The position numbers were made by a program, and so were the translations under genes. Positions 1-7,052 of a stretch of 22,340 nt of DNA are shown here, in pieces. The DNA is from Ruminococcaceae bacterium UBA5397 (lineage in GTDB: Bacteria > Bacillota > Clostridia > Oscillospirales > Acutalibacteraceae). Each line of letters begins with the position of its first letter. The first letter of the stretch is position 1. The DNA lies in NCBI GenBank assembly GCA_002411615.1, contig DHOF01000116.1, forward strand, positions 1 to 22,340, written 5' to 3'. The notes under the pieces were generated by a model, which was not told the origin of the DNA, ran no database searches, and saw only the letters and a list, made by a program, of their open reading frames with translations.

Positions 1-312
1 CAAAAAGATATTGCCGGAAGAATTGGTCGGCATTTGATTGCACAGGCTGGCTTTATTCCCGATATCAAAGTGGAGGGGGGGAATATTGAGACGCTTTTGG
101 AGCTCTGTGCAAAAAATATGGGCGCTTGTTTTTCTCCCAAAATTTTGGCACAGGCGGTTCTTTCAGAAAAGCAGCTTTCGAAAATGGAAGTTTTTCATTT
201 CCCAGAAGACACATGGTATTGGATTCGCTTTGCTTGGCTAAAGCAATCCTATGCGCAGACTTTAATTGCTCATTTTATTGAAGTCACAGAAAAATCATGT
301 TTTGAAACATAA
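1..312 (+). CDS. LysR-family transcriptional regulator, C-terminal end (partial)
   Basis: The reading frame is open from base 1 and stops with TAA at 310-312, so only the last 103 residues are present; the start lies outside the window. The visible part looks like the second half of a LysR effector-binding domain: a strand leading into GNIETLLELCAKNMGACFSP, where the protein samples the co-inducer cleft, followed by a closing strand/helix ending in HFIEV. LysR proteins bind DNA through an N-terminal winged helix, which cannot be seen here. A strong hairpin terminator begins at the stop codon, so the gene ends its transcription unit. Its target is unknown; the lost upstream neighbour would be the usual candidate. 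Family assignment is fairly sure, function is not. Confidence 0.75.
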   Translation, partial: QKDIAGRIGRHLIAQAGFIPDIKVEGGNIETLLELCAKNMGACFSPKILAQAVLSEKQLSKMEVFHFPEDTWYWIRFAWLKQSYAQTLIAHFIEVTEKSCFET

Positions 313-348
313 AAATCGGTCCATAGAGACTCTCTATGGACCGATTTT
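312..348. terminator. Bidirectional rho-independent terminator
   Basis: A perfect 17-bp inverted repeat (AAAATCGGTCCATAGAG at 312-328 and its complement at 332-348) with a 3-base loop. The A-rich left arm and T-rich right arm give a U-tract on either strand. It ends the LysR gene on its left and can serve azlCD, which arrives from the right and stops at 420. It overlaps the last base of the LysR stop codon. Confidence 0.9.
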
Positions 349-419
349 ATGCGGCTTTAAGATTTTATTGAATGATGATCAGGTCAGCAACTATAACTTT
401 TTTATCTGTAAAAACACTT

Positions 420-728
420 TTAAAGAAAACAGAGAATCTGTTCGGTTAGAAAAACCGCAGCGCAGCTGCAGGCGGCTACCATCACGAGACTTTTGCCCCA
501 GAGAGAGACCACTATGGCGACCAGAAAGCCGATGAGCCCGCTGATAAGGGAATTGGTAGAATAAAGAATTGACGGAAATGTCATTGCAGTCAGACAGGCA
601 CAGGGAACGTAAGTTAAAAAAGACCGCAAAAACCGATTTTTGATCTTCTTTTGAAAGAGGGTTAAAGGCAGCATGCGAATCAGATAAGTTGTCAAGGCCA
701 TTGCAAAAATACTGATATAAATGTTCAC
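420..728 (-). CDS. azlD: AzlD-family branched-chain amino acid transport subunit
   Basis: A 102-residue, highly hydrophobic protein with about four membrane helices and the AzlD signatures TYLIRMLPL (residues 14-22) and FLTYVPCACLTAMTFP (37-52). It is the small partner of AzlC; in Bacillus subtilis azlCD and Escherichia coli ygaZH the pair exports branched-chain amino acids or their analogues. It starts with GTG at 726-728, and this codon overlaps the azlC stop as GTGA, so translation is probably coupled. Length is normal for the family. It ends the operon; no hairpin lies right after the stop, and the nearest terminator is at 312-348. Substrate is inferred from the family only. Confidence 0.9.
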   Translation of the reverse strand: MNIYISIFAMALTTYLIRMLPLTLFQKKIKNRFLRSFLTYVPCACLTAMTFPSILYSTNSLISGLIGFLVAIVVSLWGKSLVMVAACSCAAVFLTEQILCFL

Positions 729-1447
729 GCCAAGGCCTCCTGCGCATTTTCTTCATCGTCGATCGGGAATAAGAGCGCGCCAATTGCTGCTGAAATCACT
801 GTGCATAAAATGACCGATAGACTGGAAGAAATTCCGTTCAACGCTGGAATCCAGTAAAAAAGGCAGCTGAGGACAAGCGAAATCAGCGTGATTGCTAAAA
901 TGGATTTTTGCGCGCGTGCCTGCGGAATTACAATGGCAATAAACATTCCATAAAGAGCAACGCCAAGAGCGGTACGGATCATCAGCGGCAGCGCGGAACT
1001 TGCTAGGGCACCTGTAAGCGTCCCACCGGTCCAGCCTATCATTGGGGTTAGACCGAGGCCCAGCAAATAGGGAACCGTCAGAGGCTTTTGACGCGCCATC
1101 GCCAGAGCGAAAATTTCGTCGGTGTTAAAAAACGCAATGATGAGCCTTGGCAGCGTACCGATACGGCTGCCCATCTTTTGCCCAAGAGAAAGGCTCATCA
1201 GGGCATAACGGCTGTTGATAACTAACTGCGTCAGAATCAGCTCCCAAAGAGAAGCCCCTGCTGTAATGGCAGTTAACCCTGCAAATTGACCCGCGCTCGT
1301 CAGATTCGAAAAGGAAATCACGGCAGCATCCCATGCACTGATTCCGTGAGACGCTGCCAGAGCGCCAAATCCAAAGCTGACTGAAAAGTATCCGATTCCA
1401 ACAGGCATCCCGTCCCAGACTCCAATTTTATATTCCATACGATTCAT
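725..1447 (-). CDS. azlC: AzlC-family branched-chain amino acid permease, large subunit
   Basis: A 240-residue integral membrane protein of usual AzlC length. It shows the conserved N-terminal block GMPVGIGYFSVSFGFGALA (residues 13-31) followed by FSNLTSAGQFAG (46-57), the NSRYALMS motif (78-85) and NTDEIFAL (108-115), then further helices and an acidic C-terminus. Together with AzlD it should form an exporter for branched-chain amino acids in the cytoplasmic membrane. The ATG at 1445-1447 has a modest AGG (1451-1453) only 3 bases upstream. A promoter on this strand lies at 1490-1518, divergent from the LysR gene at 1570, which is the likely regulator. The last four bases overlap azlD. Confidence 0.93.
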   Translation of the reverse strand: MNRMEYKIGVWDGMPVGIGYFSVSFGFGALAASHGISAWDAAVISFSNLTSAGQFAGLTAITAGASLWELILTQLVINSRYALMSLSLGQKMGSRIGTLPRLIIAFFNTDEIFALAMARQKPLTVPYLLGLGLTPMIGWTGGTLTGALASSALPLMIRTALGVALYGMFIAIVIPQARAQKSILAITLISLVLSCLFYWIPALNGISSSLSVILCTVISAAIGALLFPIDDEENAQEALA

Positions 1448-1489
1448 ATTCCTAAATAACTTCTTTCCCTTTTATTTTCCTCAAAAAAT

Positions 1490-1518
1490 AGTATACCTGT
1501 TTCTTTACAATCAGTAAA
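1490..1518 (-). promoter_or_regulatory. Promoter of azlCD
   Basis: On the minus strand, TTTACT (1513-1518) and TATACT (1490-1495) are separated by 17 bases, a good sigma-A match 43 bases upstream of azlC. Its -35 box lies only 3 bases from the -35 box of the divergent LysR promoter, so the two polymerases should compete. Confidence 0.7.
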
Positions 1519-1533
1519 ACAAATTGTTATAAT
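1504..1533 (+). promoter_or_regulatory. Promoter of the LysR gene
   Basis: TTTACA at 1504-1509 and a perfect TATAAT at 1528-1533, spacer 18. The start of transcription should fall near 1540, at the left arm of the palindrome at 1539-1555, which suggests autorepression. Confidence 0.7.
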
Positions 1534-1538
1534 TAATT

Positions 1539-1555
1539 CATTAGAAAAACTAATG
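1539..1555. promoter_or_regulatory. Palindromic operator candidate, CATTAG-N5-CTAATG
   Basis: A perfect 6-bp inverted repeat around AAAAA, containing the T-N11-A spacing (T1541, A1553) typical of LysR binding sites. It lies just downstream of the LysR -10 box and 14 bases before its start codon. It probably binds the LysR product; this is inferred from position and symmetry. Confidence 0.5.
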
Positions 1556-1569
1556 GGGTAGGTGAAAAT

Positions 1570-2457
1570 ATGACTAGATATGAAGTCTTTTTACAGGTGG
1601 TCGAGACCGGAAGCTTTACAAAAGCGGCTCATCAGCTCGGTTATACCCAATCTGCAGTCAGCCAAAATGTAAAAGCTTTGGAAGAAGAGCTTTCCACGGC
1701 ACTTTTGCAGCGGACAAAAAATCGGGTAGAGCTGACAGCGGATGGAAAAGAATATCTGCCTTACCTGCAGGCACTCTGCGCGGCACATCGGCGCCTGGAG
1801 GGAAAGGTGCTGGAGATGCATGGACTTCAAAATGCGGTGATTCGGATCGGGACATTTACCAGTGTGAGCCGCAGCTTTTTACCGCGCGCCATGAAAGAGT
1901 TTCGGAAACTTTATCCAATGGTGCAGTTTGTATTGGATCAGGGAGAATATACAACAATCGCCCAATGGATCAAAGAAGGGCGTGTAGATTTTGGCTTTCT
2001 CAATCCGGATGCAGTCAGCGGCCTTGAGACCATTCCTCTCTGCGAAGATGAGATGATGGCGGTACTGCCCAAAAATCATCCATTGGTTTCCCACCGTCAT
2101 ATTGAAGTCAAAGAGCTTGCGCAGGAGCCGTTTATTCTTTTGGGGGAAGGGGAATACAGCGTGCCATTAAACGTTTTTCGAAGTCTTTCGCTGACTCCGG
2201 ACATCCGTTATCGCGTGATTGATGACGATACGATTATTGCGATGGTAGAGCAAGGGCTTGGCGTTTCTGCATTGTATCAGTTGGTGCTGAGAAAAATCGA
2301 TCACAGAAATGTTGTGATTCGTCCGATCAGACCAGTGATGAAACGAACGATTTCCCTTGCGTTTCGAGACAGAAAGACACTGCCGATGGGAGCACGTTAT
2401 TTTGTCAATTTTTTGCTGCAAAATTTGGAGCAACACGAGATACAAGAGACTTTATAA
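1570..2457 (+). CDS. LysR-family transcriptional regulator, probable regulator of azlCD
   Basis: A complete 295-residue LysR protein. Residues 1-60 form the winged helix-turn-helix (FLQVVETGSFTKAAHQLGYT, then SAVSQNVKALEEEL), followed by the linker helix and a two-lobed effector-binding domain from about residue 90 (IRIGTFTSVSRSFLP) to the end, including GLGVSALYQLV (236-246), which lines the cleft. The ATG has a GGGGTAGGTG ribosome site just upstream. It is divergent from azlCD across a 122-base region with back-to-back promoters and a LysR-type palindrome, so it probably controls both itself and the exporter. The co-inducer is unknown; a branched-chain amino acid is a guess from context. 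It ends 8 bases from the convergent asparagine synthetase gene. Confidence 0.92.
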   Translation: MTRYEVFLQVVETGSFTKAAHQLGYTQSAVSQNVKALEEELSTALLQRTKNRVELTADGKEYLPYLQALCAAHRRLEGKVLEMHGLQNAVIRIGTFTSVSRSFLPRAMKEFRKLYPMVQFVLDQGEYTTIAQWIKEGRVDFGFLNPDAVSGLETIPLCEDEMMAVLPKNHPLVSHRHIEVKELAQEPFILLGEGEYSVPLNVFRSLSLTPDIRYRVIDDDTIIAMVEQGLGVSALYQLVLRKIDHRNVVIRPIRPVMKRTISLAFRDRKTLPMGARYFVNFLLQNLEQHEIQETL

Positions 2458-2465
2458 AATCACAA

Positions 2466-4322
2466 TTAAGAGAGACACGGCTCCAGATGATATTTTTCCA
2501 TCCAGTCTTCGATCTGCAGAATATAGGCCATCATCTGCGGCGCCGCCATCAGTTGTCCGAACCATGGTTTTCCATAATCTTTTGGAGAGGATAAAAAGCG
2601 TTCTGCTTTTTTGGGGTCAAGAAAAGCATTTGCGGGTGCATTCGTATTTTTTAAAAGTGCGGAAAACCGCTCCGCTAAAAGTTTTTCATAATTTGGGCTA
2701 TACGTCTTTGGATAGGGGCTCTTTTTGCGATGAAGAATTTCGTCCGGCAAAAGATCTTTGCAGGCGTCCCGCAAAAGCGCTTTTTCTACTCCATTCTGAT
2801 ATTTCATGTTCCACGGGACATTGTAAAGATATTCGATAATGCGGTGGTCTGCAAATGGAACTCTAGCTTCTAGTCCCCAGGCCATGCTGGTTCGATCCAT
2901 GCGGTCGAGCAGCGTTTGCATAAACCACCGAATGTTTAAAAAGCTGATTTCACGCCGCCGTTTTTCTTCGGCAGTTTCTCCCTCTAAATAGGGGACATCG
3001 TGCAGAGACTCTTCATATCTGCTATGAGAGTACTCATTAATTTTCAGCTTCTGAATAAAATCATCATTTAAAAGGACGGTTCTCGCAGATAAATCTTTGG
3101 ACCACGGAAATCCATCGGTTTCGAAAAGATCTTTGCGATAAAACCATGGATATCCCCCGAAGATTTCATCGGCACATTCGCCGGTAAGTGCAACTTTATT
3201 CTGCTGTTTTACAAGAGAGCAAAAATAGAGAAGAGAACCGTCTACATCCGTCATGCCGGGCAGGTCTTTTGCGGTAACGGCATCAAATAGAGAATCGACC
3301 AGCTGATACTCATCACATTCCAGATAGGTATGATGGGTGCGGCAAACTTTAAGCATTTTGTCGACGAAGGGACGATCCTGTGCCGGCTGAAACGAATTGG
3401 AACGAAAGTTTTTATCATTGTCCACAAAATCGAAAGAAAAGGTATTGAGAAGAGAACCGTTTTTTTGCAGAAAATCAGCTGCAACTGCGGTGACAATACT
3501 GGAATCGATTCCTCCGGAAAGAAAACTGCAGACAGGAACATCTGCTACCATCTGTCTAGTAATCGAATCTCGGACCAAAAAAGAAACGGTATCAACTGTT
3601 TTTTCATAACTGTCCGTATGCTCTTTGGCGCTTAGTTTCCAAAAAGTGAATTGATGGAACCCGTCTTTTGAAAAGAGAACACAGGTTCCGGGTTTCACCT
3701 CACGGATTCCCTTAAATACACCACAGCCCGGGGTTCTTGCAGGCCCAATTCCAAAAATCTCTCGAAAACTATCCAGATTCACTTCCGGTTTTACGTTCGG
3801 GTGACAGAAAAGAGCCTTTATTTCGGAACCAAAAACAAGAGAATCATTTTTTAATGTATAGAATAATGGTTTTACCCCTACACGATCCCGATATAAAAGA
3901 AGCTGGCTTTTTTTGCCGTCCCAAATTCCAAAAGCAAAGATTCCATTAAGCTTCGTAACAAAGTCCATGCCGTATTCCATATAGGCATAGAGGATCACTT
4001 CTGTATCAGAGGTGGTTTCAAAATGATATCCTGCTTGTTCGAGAGCGGGCCTAAGTTCTTCTGTATTATAAATTTCTCCGTTATAGACGATTGCATATTC
4101 AAAGTCGCCTGCTTTTCGAATCATCGGCTGAGCGCCGCCTAAGATATCGCGGATCGAAAGTCTTGCATGGGAAAATCCGATGTTTTCCCGTAAATATTCT
4201 CCCGACTGATCGCTGCCGCGGTGGGCAACTGAAGTCCGCATATCAACTAGGATCTGATTCCACTTTTCCTGTTCTGTTGTAAAATTTTCTTGGAAATCAC
4301 AAAATCCGGCAATTCCACACAT
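2466..4322 (-). CDS. asnB: Asparagine synthetase, glutamine-hydrolysing (AsnB/AsnO type)
   Basis: Makes asparagine from aspartate, glutamine and ATP. The frame is open further upstream, but the start was set at the ATG at 4320-4322, because this gives MCGIAGF with the catalytic Cys at position 2, needed as the N-terminal nucleophile, and a GGGGTG ribosome site sits 5 bases ahead. The 618-residue length suits the family. The class II glutaminase domain (1 to about 190) shows HRG (34-36), RLSIRD (54-59) and NGE (81-83). The synthetase domain holds the ATP pyrophosphatase loop SGGIDSS (269-275) and, further on, TGECADEIFGGY and GLEARVPFADHR. Free-standing, with no T-box visible in the leader. 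Some relatives amidate other carboxylates such as cell-wall diaminopimelate, so the acceptor is not certain. Confidence 0.92.
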   Translation of the reverse strand: MCGIAGFCDFQENFTTEQEKWNQILVDMRTSVAHRGSDQSGEYLRENIGFSHARLSIRDILGGAQPMIRKAGDFEYAIVYNGEIYNTEELRPALEQAGYHFETTSDTEVILYAYMEYGMDFVTKLNGIFAFGIWDGKKSQLLLYRDRVGVKPLFYTLKNDSLVFGSEIKALFCHPNVKPEVNLDSFREIFGIGPARTPGCGVFKGIREVKPGTCVLFSKDGFHQFTFWKLSAKEHTDSYEKTVDTVSFLVRDSITRQMVADVPVCSFLSGGIDSSIVTAVAADFLQKNGSLLNTFSFDFVDNDKNFRSNSFQPAQDRPFVDKMLKVCRTHHTYLECDEYQLVDSLFDAVTAKDLPGMTDVDGSLLYFCSLVKQQNKVALTGECADEIFGGYPWFYRKDLFETDGFPWSKDLSARTVLLNDDFIQKLKINEYSHSRYEESLHDVPYLEGETAEEKRRREISFLNIRWFMQTLLDRMDRTSMAWGLEARVPFADHRIIEYLYNVPWNMKYQNGVEKALLRDACKDLLPDEILHRKKSPYPKTYSPNYEKLLAERFSALLKNTNAPANAFLDPKKAERFLSSPKDYGKPWFGQLMAAPQMMAYILQIEDWMEKYHLEPCLS

Positions 4323-4538
4323 AAATACACCCCACTTTTGCAAAATAAAAAGGAAACACTCTAAAAAAGCGAACGTTATTGTTCTGTTCATTATCTTATT
4401 CAGAAAGTAGGAAAAAGGGGTACGGATTTCCGGCAGATGGATTAATTCCTTATTTTATTAATGAAAAAATATGGAAAATAAATCTGGTACATAAATTGGT
4501 TTCTTTTGTAAATATTAAAAAAGGAAGGTGATTTATTT

Positions 4539-4994
4539 ATGCAGTTAACACAGAAAGAAACAGACCTTTTAAAAGATTTAAAAGAGCAGGAAAAACTTTT
4601 TACCGAAAAATACCAAAAAGAATCTAAAAAGGCAACGGACCCGCAGCTTCAAAATTTGTTTACGCAGATTTCAAAGGAAGAACAGCATCATGGGGAGCTT
4701 CTGAAGGATATTGAGAATGGAACAGCTCCCACAGCTATTGACAGTGGTTCCCAGGGAAAGCCGACATTTACGGCCACCTATGGAATGGCTCAAAACCAAA
4801 ACAAAGAGGAAGACAGTTTTTTATGCACGGATGCACTTGCAAGCGAAAAGTATGCCTCTCATTCTTATGATGTTTGTGTATTTGAGTTTAAAGAAGAAAA
4901 TGTCCGCAAGGTGCTGAATCAGATTCAGGCTGAAGAGCAGGAACACGGAAAAATGATTTACGATTATATGAATAAGAACGGCATGTATTCCTAA
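4539..4994 (+). CDS. Spore coat protein, CotF-like ferritin-like fold
   Basis: A 151-residue, mainly helical protein made of two similar halves. Each half has a helix with E-rich spacing (KEQEKLFTEKY near 15-25; SEKYASHSYDVCVFEF near 102-117) and a second helix with the matching motif EEQHHG (47-52) or EEQEHG (132-137). The ending YDYMNKNGMYS is typical of the Coat_F family of spore coat proteins. The halves are joined by a polar linker (about 60-95). The start has an excellent AAGGAAGGTG site. The gene is alone, with a strong terminator behind it. Expression is expected during sporulation in the mother cell, but no sporulation-sigma promoter could be assigned confidently. The repeated ExxH motifs leave room for a metal-binding role. 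Confidence 0.8.
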   Translation: MQLTQKETDLLKDLKEQEKLFTEKYQKESKKATDPQLQNLFTQISKEEQHHGELLKDIENGTAPTAIDSGSQGKPTFTATYGMAQNQNKEEDSFLCTDALASEKYASHSYDVCVFEFKEENVRKVLNQIQAEEQEHGKMIYDYMNKNGMYS

Positions 4995-5010
4995 AATAAT
5001 TTTTGCATTC

Positions 5011-5062
5011 AAAAAGGAAAGCCCTCCGATGCGTTTTCATCATCGGAGAGCTTTCCTTTTTT
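5011..5062. terminator. Bidirectional terminator between the coat gene and the NifX-like gene
   Basis: Arms 5011-5031 and 5041-5061 form about 20 base pairs with one mismatch around a 9-base loop (GATG/CATC at its base), flanked by A5 on the left and T6 on the right. It serves the coat gene from the left and the convergent operon ending at 5129 from the right. Confidence 0.9.
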
Positions 5063-5128
5063 AGACTTAATTTTAGAATCAATGCCTAATTTTTTTCCGT
5101 AACATTTTGAGACTTTGAATAGATGCCT

Positions 5129-5488
5129 TTATTCGCCGCAATCGTCATGATGCTGATGCTCGTGGCAGATGCTGCCGGTTGATTTTAGTTCGCCCGTTAG
5201 GTAACGTTCCACTGCCGTCTTTGCGTCACCGGATGCACCGGTAATGACTTCAACATTTCGCTCGTTAAAAATGTCTACGGCACCCTGACCCATGCTGCCG
5301 CTAATGATAACATTTACGCCCTTATCAGCAAGAAAGTTAGGCAGAAATCCGGGCTTGTGGCCGGGATTAGCGACGCATTCTTCTTTTATAATCTTGTTGT
5401 TTTCTGTGTCATACAGCATAAAGTTGTCACAATGTCCGAAATGTCCCGTTACATTTTTGTCGTTAGAAGCAACTGCAATTTTTGTCAT
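5129..5488 (-). CDS. NifX/NifB-C-terminal-like protein (dinitrogenase iron-molybdenum cofactor family)
   Basis: A 119-residue protein of the NifB/NifX/MTH1175 family: KIAVASNDKNVTGHFGHCDNF at the N-terminus (residues 3-23) and VNVIISGSMGQGAVDIF (58-74) are the hallmark ribonuclease-H-like fold segments. Members bind iron-sulfur or iron-molybdenum clusters or act as small metal/sulfur carriers; many, like this one, occur outside nitrogen fixation. The C-terminus is His/Cys rich (CHEHQHHDDC), a plausible metal site. The ATG at 5486-5488 was chosen because GGAGG lies 8 bases upstream; a longer TTG-started frame would include this ribosome site. Last gene of the DUF134 operon. The precise cargo is unknown. 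Confidence 0.85.
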   Translation of the reverse strand: MTKIAVASNDKNVTGHFGHCDNFMLYDTENNKIIKEECVANPGHKPGFLPNFLADKGVNVIISGSMGQGAVDIFNERNVEVITGASGDAKTAVERYLTGELKSTGSICHEHQHHDDCGE

Positions 5489-5573
5489 TTTCTTTTCCTC
5501 CAATAATTAGTTAATAAATCCGCCAACTGTTCGCCGACGGTATCAAACCAGTTTTGACCTGATTTTTTACTTT

Positions 5574-6407
5574 TTAAAAATTGATAACCAAATGGCTTCC
5601 GGCTGACAGATAACCGATCTGATCGCCCATAATTGCCTTCAGTCGGTGGTAAGCTTCTTCTCCAGTACAGTGGCAGGTGTAATACTGTGTGCCGGTTTTT
5701 TGAAGTTCCCGCGCAAGGGTATCCACAGCTTCCGGTGCTTCATTTTTTCCGGGTCCGCGGCTGTAAAGATGAAATCCTCCGATCACGACGTCTGGGAAAC
5801 GGCCGTTGTCTTCTTTAAACTGGCGCACAATGTTAAGAATTCCGCGATGGGCACATCCTGCAATCAACAGAGCTTTTCCATTTTGCCGGATGACCAAATT
5901 TTGTTCGTGTGCAAAATCGTCTTGTAAAAAGGTATTCCCAATTTTTCTATATAAATCCGCATTTCCGGAGGGAATGGGCGTTTCTTCCCGGACTTCTGAA
6001 AACAGCTCCAGCTCCTCGTCAATTTTACGGGTTGCACCGCAGAACACAAAGCGTTCGTTAGGTAAAAGTGTGGAATCCAAACCAATATAAGCGTTGGTTC
6101 CATCGGGTCGATGAGCATAATGCGGCTCAAAGACCCGTTCGTGTGCATAAACCTTTGCCCGGCTGTTTTGTTCCAAAAAGGTTTTTAATCCACCGCCGTG
6201 GTCATAATGCCCGTGAGATAGAATGGCAATATCGATTTCTGGAATATCAACCTTCAGTTTTGCAGCGTTTTCTGCAAACAAGCTGCTGGCTCCGGTATCA
6301 AACAGTAGATGGTGTCTTTTTGTTTCCACATACAGGCTCAGTCCGTGCTCACAGCCAAAGTCTTTGGACGCTGCAGTGTTTTCAGTCAGAACTTTTATAA
6401 TAATCAC
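5574..6407 (-). CDS. Metallo-beta-lactamase-fold hydrolase (COG1237-like)
   Basis: A 277-residue MBL-fold protein with the full metal-binding set: LSHGHYDHGGG (HxHxDH at 65-70), GCAHRGI (184-190), GGFHL (210-214) and CHCTGEEAYH (245-254). The GC-H-GI and HCTG motifs match the COG1237 group, whose archaeal members are annotated as dihydropterin-type (DHPPP) synthases. Its bacterial substrate is not established. The start is GTG at 6405-6407 with GGAGG 6 bases upstream. Second gene of the leftward DUF134-MBL-NifX unit, 53 bases after DUF134, so it is probably controlled from the promoter at 6969-6996. Fold and metal site are sure, reaction is not. Confidence 0.85.
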   Translation of the reverse strand: MIIIKVLTENTAASKDFGCEHGLSLYVETKRHHLLFDTGASSLFAENAAKLKVDIPEIDIAILSHGHYDHGGGLKTFLEQNSRAKVYAHERVFEPHYAHRPDGTNAYIGLDSTLLPNERFVFCGATRKIDEELELFSEVREETPIPSGNADLYRKIGNTFLQDDFAHEQNLVIRQNGKALLIAGCAHRGILNIVRQFKEDNGRFPDVVIGGFHLYSRGPGKNEAPEAVDTLARELQKTGTQYYTCHCTGEEAYHRLKAIMGDQIGYLSAGSHLVINF

Positions 6408-6460
6408 ATTTTTCCTCCATTTCGATCAAAGGCAAAGTTGATCTGCAAAAAATTTATATC

Positions 6461-6889
6461 TTAAATGCCGTTATTACCGGAAGGCTTCGTTCCGCCGCTT
6501 TCAGGCGAATGGCTTTCATTTGTATCCATATCTTCAAAGCATTTTCCGCATCTGCATCTTGGGCATCCAGCTCTTCTGCAACCATGTTCCTGACCGTCGC
6601 AAAGACGGTATTCACCGCCTTTGATCAAAAGAATTTTTCCGTTTACCAGTGACTGTGCCAACTTTTTTCGTGCGCTGTCATAGATTCCCTGCACGGTAGT
6701 GCGGGAAATTTTCATCTGCGCTGCACATTGCTCTTGGGTAAAGTGATCCAAATCGATCAATCGGATGGTTTCATACTCATCCACCGTCATCGTGACGATA
6801 TCGTCTTTTTGCGTACACAGATCCAGCGGCCCAAACCGGCTGCTTTCGGGGAGACCGCAAACCCGTCTCCATTTTCTTGGTCTTGGCAT
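6461..6889 (-). CDS. DUF134-family DNA-binding protein, probable autoregulator
   Basis: A 142-residue protein opening with the DUF134 signature MPRPRKWRRVCGLP, followed by a sigma-region-4-like helix-turn-helix (FTQEQCAAQMKISRTTVQ, residues 50-67) and a Cys-rich segment CRRAGCPRCRCGKC (104-117) that looks like a metal or cluster site, then a disordered acidic tail. Nine Cys residues are present in all. The start is clear (GAGGTGA, 5 bases ahead of the ATG). It is first in the operon with the MBL and NifX-like genes, a grouping seen for DUF134 genes elsewhere. Its promoter carries two identical palindromes, so it may be a metal- or redox-responsive repressor of its own operon; that is inference. 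Confidence 0.85.
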   Translation of the reverse strand: MPRPRKWRRVCGLPESSRFGPLDLCTQKDDIVTMTVDEYETIRLIDLDHFTQEQCAAQMKISRTTVQGIYDSARKKLAQSLVNGKILLIKGGEYRLCDGQEHGCRRAGCPRCRCGKCFEDMDTNESHSPESGGTKPSGNNGI

Positions 6890-6945
6890 TGTTTCACCTC
6901 ATCTTCAGCAACTGCAAGCATCTGTCATTTGCTTTTATGGTTTCC

Positions 6946-6955
6946 GACATATGTC
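6946..6955. promoter_or_regulatory. Operator candidate O2, GACATATGTC
   Basis: A perfect 10-bp palindrome, identical to the one at 6985-6994. It covers about +7 to +16 of the leftward DUF134 transcript, a position where a bound protein would block elongation or promoter escape. Confidence 0.65.
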
Positions 6956-6968
6956 ACTTATAATCTTT

Positions 6969-6996
6969 ATTATAACCGGTTTTAGACATATGTCAA
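6969..6996 (-). promoter_or_regulatory. Promoter of the DUF134-MBL-NifX operon
   Basis: On the minus strand, a perfect TTGACA (6991-6996) and a perfect TATAAT (6969-6974) with a 16-base spacer. Such a strong promoter is expected to need repression; the palindrome GACATATGTC overlaps its -35 box and a second copy follows the start point. Confidence 0.85.
6985..6994. promoter_or_regulatory. Operator candidate O1, GACATATGTC, on the -35 box
   Basis: A perfect 10-bp palindrome sharing four bases with the -35 hexamer of the DUF134 promoter. Its centre is 39 bp from that of the copy at 6946-6955. Binding here would exclude RNA polymerase. Confidence 0.7.
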
Positions 6997-7052
6997 TAAT
7001 TAATTGCAGCGAAAAAGCAGTCAAGCTACCGCTTACAAATATTTTGTCGTTT

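Noticed and set aside
4323..4538. A T-box or other riboswitch upstream of the asparagine synthetase gene
   Set aside because: The leader is short, and I see no T-box consensus or terminator/antiterminator pair; the synthetase start is too close to the divergent coat gene.
6424..6443. GATCAA-N8-TTGATC as an Fnr box between DUF134 and the MBL gene
   Set aside because: The half-sites are in the opposite order to the Fnr consensus (TTGAT-N4-ATCAA). At most it is a small hairpin in the operon.
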